Assembly: GCF_002162375.1 (NCBI RefSeq)
Contig: NZ_CP021425.1
Span: 558,001 to 622,000, forward strand
Direction of reading: 5' to 3'
Length of the DNA: 64,000 nt
Source of the DNA: Oleiphilus messinensis
Lineage (GTDB): Bacteria > Pseudomonadota > Gammaproteobacteria > Pseudomonadales > Oleiphilaceae
Under the pieces are notes generated by a model. The model worked only from the letters and a program-made list of their open reading frames with translations, did not search any database and was not told where the DNA came from. The translations under genes were made by a program, and so were the position numbers. Below, one piece after another: positions 53,193 to 61,299 of this stretch. Position 1 is the stretch's first letter, and each line of letters begins with the position of its first letter.

Positions 53193-54468
53193 GACACCCA
53201 TTCTTAAGTTCCAATCGACGGGTTACACAAAACATACCCTCACCCAGCACAGGTCGCGTGCAATTTGGGGGTTAAAACAAAATTTATGGTCATGAGGTGT
53301 CTGGAATGGGACTGGAAGGGGCATAAATCACAAAACATGAGCGCAAAATGTCCCCAAGTCCGCTCGGTAGTGTTTCAGGATGCCGGGATATACAAGGTGC
53401 TTATGTTGGAAACAGACTTCGGCACTGGGCTAATCCGGAAACCCGCCGATGGCCAAGGGCCTTACTGGCGATTTTTACGTGTTTAGCTCTGCCAACGAAG
53501 GTCGAGAATAAGGATTCCATTTTGCCTGTGAGTTGAATCCACTGACTTTCGTCGATGTTCAAACGTTGCAATATTGAAGGTAGAGCTGTTGATATCGATC
53601 CACGCTTGTCGTCCCGTTGAATTCGCCCGGTCCAATCCACCAGCTCTAGGTAATTCTGCAAACTAAACTGAAGGCCATCTGCTTGGTCTTTTCTAGGGTT
53701 TCCAACGAAAGGTAACAGATAATCCGGTTGATGAGGTGCGTCAGCCTTTGCCGCTTTAATCCGTTTTTGAACGGAGGTGTGACTGGATGATTCCGGCGCA
53801 TCAGCAATACCCGCACGGATCGGGTTTAGGTCGACATAAGCTAGACACGCTGCTAAAGCTTGTTCATCCAATAGCGCCTGACATTTAAACCGGCCCTCCC
53901 AGAATCGTCCAGTGCATTGGTCTTCCTGATTGGCTGCTCGAGCAATTGGCTCATTTAATGATCGCATGAACCAGCTGATATCTTGTAAACGCACTCGCCA
54001 TAGTTTTGCTAAGCTGTTTAATTGATGGTGCTCACAGTCAAGTAATGTATCGCCAGATAAATATCGTTTGGAGAGTGCGTTACCGGCATAAATATGATGC
54101 CAACGTTCAATGACTTCTCTTGTGCTCCAGCTTTCAGCTTTCGATTGATTGATTCGAAGTACGGTATGAGTGTGATTTGACATCACGGCAAAGGCACAGA
54201 CATCAATGGCGAAGGTATGTGCTAACAGGATCAATCGATCCTCAACCCATTGCCTCCGATGTTCATAGCTTTTACCTGTGTATTGATCGACGCCACAGAG
54301 GAAACTACGGCGCACGCAGCGGGATATACAGTGGTAGTAGGGGGTAGCGTCGAGTGAAATCTGTGCTTTCCTTGGTTTCGGCATGTCTTCAGGTCCGTTG
54401 AAGAGGATGTTTGATCTGGTTGAATATACAGTAATTTGCTTGTGAGTCAATGTTTGGAGTGGGTGTCC
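53191..54468 (-). mobile_element. RAYT (REP-associated tyrosine transposase) element
   Basis: AAGACACCCATTC at the left end (53191-53203) is inverted as GAGTGGGTGTCC at the right end (54457-54468). Between them lie repeat A and one Y1-type transposase gene. Short derivatives occur at 50609, 55251 and 56069; the last also carries an internal piece of the transposase gene. Confidence 0.7.
53401..54384 (-). CDS. REP-associated tyrosine transposase (Y1/IS200-like)
   Basis: About 327 residues. The HuH metal motif appears as SNHTHTVLRI and the catalytic tyrosine is in CLAYVDLNPIRAGI, both diagnostic of RAYT proteins; GRFWEGRFKCQALLDE is also conserved. I start at MPKPRKAQISLDATPYYHCI, where the family begins; a frame extends 22 codons upstream. 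The gene is intact. Such proteins act on hairpin REP-like DNA. Confidence 0.87.
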   Translation of the reverse strand: MPKPRKAQISLDATPYYHCISRCVRRSFLCGVDQYTGKSYEHRRQWVEDRLILLAHTFAIDVCAFAVMSNHTHTVLRINQSKAESWSTREVIERWHHIYAGNALSKRYLSGDTLLDCEHHQLNSLAKLWRVRLQDISWFMRSLNEPIARAANQEDQCTGRFWEGRFKCQALLDEQALAACLAYVDLNPIRAGIADAPESSSHTSVQKRIKAAKADAPHQPDYLLPFVGNPRKDQADGLQFSLQNYLELVDWTGRIQRDDKRGSISTALPSILQRLNIDESQWIQLTGKMESLFSTFVGRAKHVKIASKALGHRRVSGLAQCRSLFPT

Positions 54469-54481
54469 TGTTTCGTTTGTA

Positions 54482-54615
54482 CTCCCTTTTCCTCCAGCAA
54501 AATGCTGATAGACTCATAGTTAATGTTAGGTACAGCCACTGTTGATCACGGTTACCAGCGTGATAGAAACGAGAAATCGGATGGGCTGGAAATGTAAGGT
54601 AACAAGCTGTTAGGC
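54482..54615 (+). repeat. Long repeat B, copy 3 (partial; upstream of a cysteine-rich gene)
   Basis: Carries only the right half of the repeat seen at 47892 and 50755, and lacks a stretch near its end (the piece between GGGCTGGAA and GTAAGGTAAC). It ends with GTTAGGC, an exact GTTRRRY core. Its left edge is 13 bases from the RAYT right end, so that element may have replaced the missing left part. The next gene starts 21 bases later. Confidence 0.72.
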
Positions 54616-54636
54616 AATAAGAGAGAGGCAGAAGTA

Positions 54637-55218
54637 ATGCTACCATCTGCAATAAAGTGTGACGGTTGCTTGGTTTCATATAATTTCCCTGATCCTTCAA
54701 GGGGATTATATCTTTATGCCTTAAACTATGACATAAAGAATCAAATGGTTAAAGATGAAGATTTGGTTTGTATTCCAAAAAAACCTGTTTGGTGTGGGGT
54801 ATGTAATTCCCCTACATTTGCAGAGGATTTGCGCTCAATTAGAGATTGGGAAGGTGCATATTCATTGATCAAGGTTGGTGAATCTGTTGAGTATCCTATA
54901 CCTAATGGTCACTTAGACGATAAGGGGTCGGTCATTCCAGAATTCAAAACTCTTTTTTCTATTCGTCAAACTAGGAATGAGCGAGGCAGGTGTTTGTGTT
55001 GTGGAGGCTTGCAGTATGCTGATATAGGTTCCCCAGAAACCGGTTTAATACATGAAGAATGTGGCGGTAAGTTTTATCGTCAATATTCAATTCATTCATG
55101 TTTATATAAAACTTCAGCATACAAAGTATATTCAAAAGATGGTTTCCAAATTGGTAGATTAAAGCAACATAGTGACATAGAAGGCGTTATGCTTGTTAAT
55201 GAATGTGGGTATGAATAA
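54637..55218 (+). CDS. Cysteine-rich protein of unknown function
   Basis: A 193-residue protein with CDGC near the N-terminus, CGVC near 54 and CLCCG near 125, plus a later EECGG. The Cys pairs suggest zinc binding. I do not recognise the family. AT-rich codon use and its place right after repeat B suggest it is a captured cassette gene. No attC is visible after its stop. Confidence 0.62.
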   Translation: MLPSAIKCDGCLVSYNFPDPSRGLYLYALNYDIKNQMVKDEDLVCIPKKPVWCGVCNSPTFAEDLRSIRDWEGAYSLIKVGESVEYPIPNGHLDDKGSVIPEFKTLFSIRQTRNERGRCLCCGGLQYADIGSPETGLIHEECGGKFYRQYSIHSCLYKTSAYKVYSKDGFQIGRLKQHSDIEGVMLVNECGYE

Positions 55219-55250
55219 ACTCGCTCTCTATGCTAAAGAAAGGGAAAAAA

Positions 55251-55415
55251 GATAACCAAGGCACCCATTCTTAAGTTCCAATCGACGGGTTACACAAGAC
55301 ATATCCTCACCCAGCACAGATCGCGCGCAATTTGCGGGTCAAAACAAGATTTATGGCCATGAGGTGTCTGGAATGGGACTGGAAGGGGCGTAAATCGCAA
55401 ATTACGAGCGCAAAG
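55251..55415 (+). repeat. Repeat A, copy 3 (RAYT-element end)
   Basis: Starts GATAACCAAGGCACCCATTC and runs on into the same sequence that follows the end in the complete element (53271-53350), including ATGAGGTGTCTGGAATGGGA. It is a solo left end without a transposase gene. Confidence 0.75.
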
Positions 55416-55434
55416 ATAATTTAGGCGTTATAGC

Positions 55435-55731
55435 TCACTCGTCCTGCTGAATTCGTGAAAGTGCAATATCATAAACTTCGTTTCTATTTCTTTTTCCGAC
55501 TGCGATTACAGTAACGATAATCACATCGTCATCAACAGAGTAAACGAGGCGGTAGCCAAGCTGTCGAAGTTTTATCTTATATAGGTTGGAAACACCGGAT
55601 ATTGCCGATGATGGCACATGTGGATTTATCAGGCGTTCTTCTAATTTCTTTTTCAATTGGTCCCGGACAGTGTGTCCAAGCTTTTTCCACTCTTTCAACG
55701 CTGACTTTTTGAACTCTAAACTATAGGTCAT
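55435..55731 (-). CDS. RelE/ParE-family toxin
   Basis: A 98-residue toxin with the RelE pattern: LEFKKSALKEWKKLGHTVRDQLKKKL (shown split across helix 1-2), LYKIKLRQLGYRLVY and the C-terminal VIAVGKRNRNEVYDIA. RelE-type toxins cleave mRNA at the ribosome. The start overlaps the antitoxin gene end by 11 bases. Its partner lies immediately upstream on the same strand. Confidence 0.88.
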   Translation of the reverse strand: MTYSLEFKKSALKEWKKLGHTVRDQLKKKLEERLINPHVPSSAISGVSNLYKIKLRQLGYRLVYSVDDDVIIVTVIAVGKRNRNEVYDIALSRIQQDE

Positions 55732-55969
55732 CAAGGCTTACCTTGACGGTTTCCTCGGTCATTCGCTCTTTTATTATTTTTAATAGTTCAGCATCATCTA
55801 TTAGTTCCATGAGCGCTTCATAGGCTTGAGCGGGCACGCAATAGAATGCGGGTTCGTTTCTGTTCAGCACGGCGATTGGCATGCCATTTCCGCTGGCAAC
55901 AACCTTCATTGGATTAGCTTTTAACTCGGATATGCTGGCGGCGATATCTGTAAGTATTTGATAAGTCAT
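55721..55969 (-). CDS. Phd/YefM-family antitoxin
   Basis: An 82-residue antitoxin. The N-terminal DNA-binding segment has ASISELKANPMKVV and PIAVLNRNEPAFYCVPAQAY; the acidic C-terminus would wrap the toxin. The gene precedes and overlaps the toxin gene, the normal order. The pair is a common integron-cassette stabiliser. Confidence 0.88.
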   Translation of the reverse strand: MTYQILTDIAASISELKANPMKVVASGNGMPIAVLNRNEPAFYCVPAQAYEALMELIDDAELLKIIKERMTEETVKVSLDDL

Positions 55970-56068
55970 AATTCATATCTCTGAAAAGACCATTTAACAG
56001 ATCTAATTGTAGGTCTTTATGTTGTGATGGTAAATATGCTTAAACGAAAGATAAGATAGCTAAGTGAA

Positions 56069-56174
56069 GATAACTAAGACACCCATTCTTAAGTGCCAAT
56101 CCTAGGGCTTCCAAAGAAAGGTAACAGATAATCCGGTTGATGAGGTGCGTCTGCCTTTGCCCCTTTAATCCGCT
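56069..56174 (+). repeat. Repeat A, copy 4: deletion derivative of the RAYT element
   Basis: Begins GATAACTAAGACACCCATTC then, after about 30 bases, switches to a roughly 75-base stretch nearly identical to part of the RAYT gene (53691-53763; both include AACAGATAATCCGGTTGATG). The internal deletion leaves an end plus an interior fragment, so it is a dead or MITE-like copy. Confidence 0.8.
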
Positions 56175-56316
56175 AAAGCGTGTTAGGTTGGGCAATGTCT
56201 GTCCGATTAAGTAAGTAGCCGTGTTTCTGGGAGGGATGTAATGGCTTGAGCTTGACTTTAGTTTCCTGTGGGCCAAAAATAAATTCATTTAACGCAAATA
56301 TGGAATTTTGAGTTTT

Positions 56317-57654
56317 ATGGCTAAGCCCAGTGTAGAAAGAGCGCCTGGATTTGATCTTGAAATGTTTGACTATCAAGCTGTTAAAGCATTTATTTCGCAA
56401 TACAAAGAAACAGATGATAAGGGTAGATATCTACATTGGAGTCAACTTAAATGGAGAGTTCCTCAAAAAGACGCCGAGAAAATCTGGTCGGTTGTTAAGT
56501 TTAAAAGAGCAATGTTGGCAAAGTTTATCTCCATCGCTGATGACAAGGGGGCGGTTTTTTCCTATGCCATACCGCATTCGATGGAGGCCAAATTACATCA
56601 AATTGTCAAAATTGCGGGTGGGAATGTTGGTACCGTAGCAGGAAGTGTTGCATCGGATAAAATTCAGAAAAAATTTCTCGTATCTTCATTGATTATGGAG
56701 GAGGCAATTACGAGCGCTCAGTTAGAAGGGGCATCAACCACAAGAGCTGTAGCAAAAAAAATGCTTGAAGATGAGCGTGAACCAGTTGATGAAGATGAGA
56801 GAATGATTTTAAACAATTACTCGCTGTTGAAGTACGCAGAAAGGGTGAAAAAAGAAGATCTTTCGTTGGACATGATTCTTGAGTTTCATCGTATCGCAAC
56901 TCAAAACACCTCCGAGAACAATGTTGTTCCTGGGGAGTTCAGAACGGATAATGACATTTATGTAGAAGGTAATCGGGGAGAAATTGCTCATCAACCGCCT
57001 TGTTATAGCAAAATACCAGATCGCCTCCGGGTTTTGTGTGTTTTTGCGAATGCGGATCATAGTGGGTTAAATGGAGGCGTGTTTATTGCACCAGTAATTA
57101 AAGCAATAATTCTCCATTTTATGTTGGGATTTGAGCATCCGTTTCGCGATGGGAATGGGCGAACTGCCAGGGCTTTATTTTATTGGTTCATGTTAAAAAA
57201 TGACTATGATTTGTTTAAGTATGTATCAATCAGCAAGCTGCTCAAAGATGATCCAAAAGGGTATGGACTATCTTATTTGTATACTGAGAAAGACCAGAAC
57301 GACTTAACTTATTTTATTGACTTCCAGCTTGATATAATCCTTGCTGCATTTGATGAACTCCAGCAGTATCTGCAGAGTAAAACAGACGAATTCCGCGAAG
57401 TTGTCGAATTACTGGAAAACTCAAAGTATCGTATGCTCAATTTTGTTCAGAAAGATATTTTGAAAAAAGCGACAAAGGAGCCAGGCAGAATTTTTACGGT
57501 AAAAGCAATCTCAAATTCCTATGTGATTTCAGAAAATACCGCGAGAACCTATTTAAACGCATTAGTTAAATATAAATTGCTACTTCAAACAAAAGACGGC
57601 AGAACAATACTTTACTTATCTCCAGCCGATTTAAGGGTAAGGCTCACGCATTAA
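56317..57654 (+). CDS. Fic-family protein (AMP-transferase fold) with N-terminal inhibitory motif
   Basis: A 445-residue protein. The Fic motif HPFRDGNGRTAR lies near 274-285, with the catalytic His. An inhibitory helix motif S-A-Q-L-E-G, fitting (S/T)xxxE(G/N), occurs near 133, so this is an N-terminally self-inhibited (class II) Fic protein. A winged-helix-like segment (about 385-440) follows. Fic enzymes transfer AMP or related groups to proteins. The target is unknown. I start at ATG 56317 rather than the TTG 9 bases upstream. Confidence 0.88.
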   Translation: MAKPSVERAPGFDLEMFDYQAVKAFISQYKETDDKGRYLHWSQLKWRVPQKDAEKIWSVVKFKRAMLAKFISIADDKGAVFSYAIPHSMEAKLHQIVKIAGGNVGTVAGSVASDKIQKKFLVSSLIMEEAITSAQLEGASTTRAVAKKMLEDEREPVDEDERMILNNYSLLKYAERVKKEDLSLDMILEFHRIATQNTSENNVVPGEFRTDNDIYVEGNRGEIAHQPPCYSKIPDRLRVLCVFANADHSGLNGGVFIAPVIKAIILHFMLGFEHPFRDGNGRTARALFYWFMLKNDYDLFKYVSISKLLKDDPKGYGLSYLYTEKDQNDLTYFIDFQLDIILAAFDELQQYLQSKTDEFREVVELLENSKYRMLNFVQKDILKKATKEPGRIFTVKAISNSYVISENTARTYLNALVKYKLLLQTKDGRTILYLSPADLRVRLTH

Positions 57655-57680
57655 TGAGTATTCGTCATGCCCTACGGGGA

Positions 57681-57717
57681 CAAGCACTCCCCCACTATTG
57701 AGTGCGCCTTGTTAAGT
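57681..57717 (+). terminator. Hairpin after the fic gene, possible terminal attC remnant
   Basis: CAAGCACTC pairs with GAGTG and CTTG across a short loop with a CGC bulge, and GTTAAGT (fits GTTRRRY) follows at 57711-57717. It could be a terminator or the worn 3' end of an attC. It marks the border with the non-cassette hydrolase gene. Confidence 0.35.
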
Positions 57718-57762
57718 TAAAACTCCATATGTCAGACAAGGCTGTGCTCTAGTCGACAGGTG

Positions 57763-58570
57763 TTACTCTCTGATCACCGGTAAGTCTGGATTGAATTTCT
57801 TATATTTTAACCAGGCTTTTTCTGCGGGGTGGGTTGCGGGCTGTTTGTGTCTGAGTATGCTAACGAATTGTGTTTGCTCTTCATCCAGGGGTTTTAGTAT
57901 TCCTTTATCCAAGGCATGGATGTAGTAGCCGAAGTGCTCGATAAAGTACTTTTCCGCTTTGCTGAAATCAGAGTCACGCTCGACTTTGAAGCCCCCTTTT
58001 CGAAACCATACCATATGCTCGGGGGGTAAAAGGGTGTTCACGCTTTGTAACTGCTGGATAACGTATTGCACAGTTTCAGGATTGGTCAAAATTTCGGTAT
58101 GACCAGCGTTGAAGCCGATTTGTTTATAGGTCTGCAATTGGGCCGCCGTGACCAGTTGGCTGTGCAGCGGGACAACGCCATCGTTGTTGGCACCTAGCTT
58201 CAGAGTGTTATTGTTTCCATAAGCATAAATGAGCAGGTGTTGCACCTTCTCGGGTAAAGGGCGACGAAACAAATTTTGAACGAAGTCACTGGCCGGGTTC
58301 AAATCGCGCCAAGATGGCAACACCAATAAGCCATTCTCTTCACCCGAAGCGGCAGCAGGATGACCCCCGAAAGGGCTGGCGATTGAAATAAATAGCAACT
58401 CAGGGGCGGGTGCTTTTTCTGTCAGATTCAGTGCCTCTCGAATGACAATTCCCCCCATACTGTGGGCAACGATGATCATGGGCAGGTATTTGTTGTGGGG
58501 AATGACGTCACCAGATAAGAATATATTATAAAAAAATGTCGCAAGCTGGTTTAAATCGGCGCCTGAAGGG
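57763..58570 (-). pseudogene. Lipoprotein alpha/beta-hydrolase, C-terminal fragment (split by IS607-like element)
   Basis: This fragment carries the downstream half of a hydrolase gene: PSGADLNQLATFF leads into VAHSMGG, the nucleophile-elbow serine motif of a lipase/esterase, and NDGVVPLHSQ may hold the catalytic Asp. GHTEIL is a likely site for the catalytic His. Read back from the first methionine, the frame stays open to about 58570, where the inserted element begins. The other half is at 60493-61299. Joined, they give about 530 residues. An ATG at 58479 could allow internal translation. Confidence 0.85.
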
Positions 58571-58658
58571 CTTTAACAGTTAACGAAATACTTGACTAAA
58601 CCTATTCATATACAGTAGTTTGTACAGTGTTATTTTCTCATGGATGGAGGTGATGATC

Positions 58659-58808
58659 ATGGCTGAATTTCTATCGATAGGTGCTGCCGCTTTTCTGCTG
58701 GGTGTGGCCGTTTCCACCCTTCGTCGCTGGGAAAAAGAATCACGATTTTTCTCAGATTTCCGTACGCCTGGTGGCCATCGTCGTAAAAATCAACGAGCCA
58801 TCGCCTAG
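58659..58808 (+). CDS. HTH-only TnpA of IS607 type (truncated recombinase)
   Basis: A 49-residue protein with a MerR-like helix-turn-helix: FLSIGAAAFLLGVAVSTLRRWE followed by RTPGGHRR (shown in pieces). In IS607 this domain is the N-terminus of a roughly 200-residue serine recombinase. Here the frame ends right after GGHRRKNQRAIA and the catalytic domain is absent. The start has GGAGGTGATG just upstream. Its TAG overlaps the tnpB GTG. Confidence 0.8.
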   Translation: MAEFLSIGAAAFLLGVAVSTLRRWEKESRFFSDFRTPGGHRRKNQRAIA

Positions 58809-60463
58809 TGGATACGCCAACCAAAACACTCACCTTTGAAACCCGGCTTGATTTGATTCATGAGCAGGATGCGGCATTGTGTCAATATGCCGAGCTGTGG
58901 AATCAAGTGAAATTTCGTTGGTTTGCTAACTTACAAAAGCCTAAAGCCCAGCAATTGAATCGTACCCAGTTTATGCATGAAATGGGGATGCCGTTCAGCT
59001 ATCGGGTATTTCAAGGCGTACGGCAAAGCATTAAAGGGCTAATCCAGTCTTACCAAACCAATCGAAACAACCGATTGGTGACGCTGGACGTTAAAATCAA
59101 ACAGCTGGAGAAAACACTCAACAAACTAGAGAAGCGCTGTGATCATGTTGCAGAGAAAGGCTGCCCGCAACAGGCGAAACAACTTCGCAACAGGCTACGA
59201 CAGAAGGAAGTGAAACTGCGTCGTTGGCAGCAAAAGCAGGCCGCCTTGGTGGCTGAAAAACAGGAAAATAAAACCCCCATTTGTTTCGGCGGTCGAAAGC
59301 TGCTGAAAGAGCGTCAAGCGTTAGAAACAGGTTCGGCCATTGAAGGCTGGAAACAACGCTGGCACGAAGCACGACACCGTGAATTTCTATTGGTAGGTTC
59401 GCATGATGAATCCTGGGGCTGTCAAAATGCCCAGCTATCGCCCAGTGAGCAAGAAGATGCTTACCAGCTAAAACTCCTGGTGCCCCATCAATTACGCGCC
59501 ACGTTTGGCACGACCATTAACATTGATCACCTGCAATTCAAGCATGGTAAGGCGGCTATTGCCCAAGCCGTTTGGCAGAATCAGGTTAAAAAACTCGATA
59601 AATCAATCAAAGGGCAACCCCTGAGTTTTCGATTTAAGCGAGATAAAAAAGGTTGGCGGTTACTCGTTAGCGTGGAAGTGGCAGGACCAACAGCGCAAGC
59701 AGAGTGGATCGGTGATGACCAAGGTGTCATCGGTGTGGATGTCAACCCGGATCACTTAGCGGTCGTCGAGCTGGATCGAAACGGTAACCCACTGCAACAC
59801 CGAACGTTTGACTTACGGTTACACTATAAGAATGATACTCAACGGGCGGCCATTATTGGGGATGCCGTACGCGACCTGATGGACTTTGCCGCACAGCAAA
59901 GTAAAGCGGTGGTGATCGAAAAACTGGATTTTCAGCAAAAGAAACGGCAATACCAAAAGCAGGATCATCCTCAGTATGCCCGCATGTTGAATGCCTTTGC
60001 TTACGGCAAGATCAAGGACTTGATTGAAACGCAAAGCATAAAACGCGGCATACGCCTTTATCACGTCAATCCGGCTTATACCTCATTACTGGGGCGGATG
60101 AAATATCGCGATCGACACGGTTTTTCAGATCACCATGCGGCCGCGTTAGTGATTGGTCGTCGGCATTATGGCTTTAAAGAAAAGCCGCCAAAACAACTCA
60201 TTGGTATTAACGCGAAGGGTACCGTTAAGACAGAGCATCCGCCTGTAAGGATGGCGCTCGGGGATTATCAGTATTACAACAAACTTCAGCGTTGGTACCA
60301 ACCACTCGAAAAATCATTAGATTTTCTGAGTGGCTGGCGTCACTTTCGTCGTGTGAATCGGGTTAGTTACTCCGTCGAAGCTCGCCTTGATGGTAGACCG
60401 GGCATGAGTCCCGACTTGATTCAGGAAAGCACTCCACTGCTTTCCGTGCACCCTGCGCTGTAG
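58808..60463 (+). CDS. tnpB: TnpB-like RNA-guided nuclease without the usual zinc finger
   Basis: A 551-residue TnpB, longer than typical members (about 370-420). The N-terminal part is helical and Lys/Gln-rich with a coiled coil near 95-140. The RuvC residues are D311 in GVDVNPDHLAV, E371 in VVIEKLDF and D441 in GFSDHHAAALVIGRR, so the nuclease appears intact. The four-cysteine zinc finger normally between the last two is missing; NPAYTSLLGRMKYRDRHG stands there instead. It begins with GTG overlapping the stop of the HTH gene. TnpB homologues cut DNA using an RNA made from the element's right end. Confidence 0.88.
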   Translation: MDTPTKTLTFETRLDLIHEQDAALCQYAELWNQVKFRWFANLQKPKAQQLNRTQFMHEMGMPFSYRVFQGVRQSIKGLIQSYQTNRNNRLVTLDVKIKQLEKTLNKLEKRCDHVAEKGCPQQAKQLRNRLRQKEVKLRRWQQKQAALVAEKQENKTPICFGGRKLLKERQALETGSAIEGWKQRWHEARHREFLLVGSHDESWGCQNAQLSPSEQEDAYQLKLLVPHQLRATFGTTINIDHLQFKHGKAAIAQAVWQNQVKKLDKSIKGQPLSFRFKRDKKGWRLLVSVEVAGPTAQAEWIGDDQGVIGVDVNPDHLAVVELDRNGNPLQHRTFDLRLHYKNDTQRAAIIGDAVRDLMDFAAQQSKAVVIEKLDFQQKKRQYQKQDHPQYARMLNAFAYGKIKDLIETQSIKRGIRLYHVNPAYTSLLGRMKYRDRHGFSDHHAAALVIGRRHYGFKEKPPKQLIGINAKGTVKTEHPPVRMALGDYQYYNKLQRWYQPLEKSLDFLSGWRHFRRVNRVSYSVEARLDGRPGMSPDLIQESTPLLSVHPAL

Positions 60464-60468
60464 GGATA

Positions 60469-60512
60469 GGCTCGTTTAAACCATGAGTAGGTTTAAGCAG
60501 GTTTATGAAAAC
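60469..60512 (+). ncRNA. Candidate guide-RNA end of the TnpB element
   Basis: The 3' end of the element after tnpB contains TTTAAACC pairing with GGTTTAAG around a 7-base loop. In characterised TnpB systems the RNA scaffold comes from this region and reads into the flanking DNA as guide. The flank here is the hydrolase gene. This is an inference from position and folding only. Confidence 0.35.
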
Positions 60513-61299
60513 GGTAATAAAAAAACCAGGGTTTGTAGCGGCTTCTGTCGCGGTTTTCGATGAGTGAGGAGAATTCTCGTGGGCTGCCATTAATGCCGTG
60601 TACAAAAATAACCGGTATTTTATAGCTGAGATCTTCCTCCAACGCATAGAACATGTTCGGGGACGATTCCAGAAAGGCTGCCGGATGGTAGAGTCCCAGA
60701 GTCGACATTTCTCTGGAAAAGAAAGGATCGTTCAATGGTCTCAGGCTTCCCGCAGGATAGAAAATTGATTCCTCGATATCCGATGTTACAGGCGCTTCGA
60801 TTGCTGCAAAATCAACCACACTTGTAGGGCTGTTTAGTTCAATATCCATTTTCCCTAAAACTTTGTTGGGAATGTGTTCCAACGTCACTTCGAGCTGTTT
60901 TTGGCCAATGACTTCATCATGTTCGAATTGGTTGTTCCGGTTTAAATCCGCCATGACCAGCAGTTGATAACGCCTAGCCGGGAGGTTAAGGCCATAATGG
61001 GTGTTGGGGGTAATATTGAACATGGCGTCGACTCTTTCGTTCTTTTTGTATTGGTCAGAGAAGCCTGCAATAGCCAAAGGATAGTGGGTGTATTGGTGAG
61101 TCCCGTCGATAATCTGCCCGAATACAAAAAACGTATCTTGATCAAGCATATGTTTCAGGTTAAGTAACGTCGGGTCGGATTGTTGTAACTTGGCATAGTC
61201 TGACTGAATCGCAACATGTTTCATGTAAGTACACCCACCGACCAGTACACTCAGCAGGAGTGGGCATATCTTCAAACACTGGGAAACGTAATCGTTCAT
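60493..61299 (-). pseudogene. Lipoprotein alpha/beta-hydrolase, N-terminal fragment (split by IS607-like element)
   Basis: The first 262 residues of the hydrolase. A lipoprotein signal with lipobox LVGGC ends near C23. A strand-rich domain of about 180 residues follows, then VIFVHGINGSPREFSSLI, the start of a PGAP1/lipase-type hydrolase domain. After KPWFFYY the frame enters the inserted element and stops seven codons later. The downstream half is at 57763-58570. In the undisturbed gene this was a surface or outer-membrane lipid-anchored esterase, substrate unknown. Confidence 0.87.

Larger units (their letters stand above)
58569..60514 (+). mobile_element. IS607-like element inserted in a hydrolase gene (about 1.95 kb)
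   Basis: The two halves of the hydrolase rejoin in frame at a GG (minus CC) dinucleotide: left border ...GAAGGG at 58568-58570, right border ...AAACGG at 60512-60514. No inverted repeats and no longer target duplication are seen. GG-dinucleotide targets without inverted repeats are typical of IS607. The element holds a short HTH-only tnpA and a tnpB. Both halves of the broken host gene are still undecayed, so insertion is recent. Confidence 0.85.

Noticed and set aside
52969-53250. Short minus-strand frames rich in LVIVSWL through the tandem repeat
   Set aside because: They arise from translating the tandem repeat and RAYT end; similar false frames occur at other repeat A copies such as 50563-50754.
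54478-54630. Simple promoter-only explanation for repeat B
   Set aside because: The repeat ends in integron-type cores and is shared among unrelated genes, so a mobile element or cassette boundary explains it better than chance promoter similarity.
59118-59372. Minus-strand frame inside tnpB
   Set aside because: Shadow of tnpB with no start signal.
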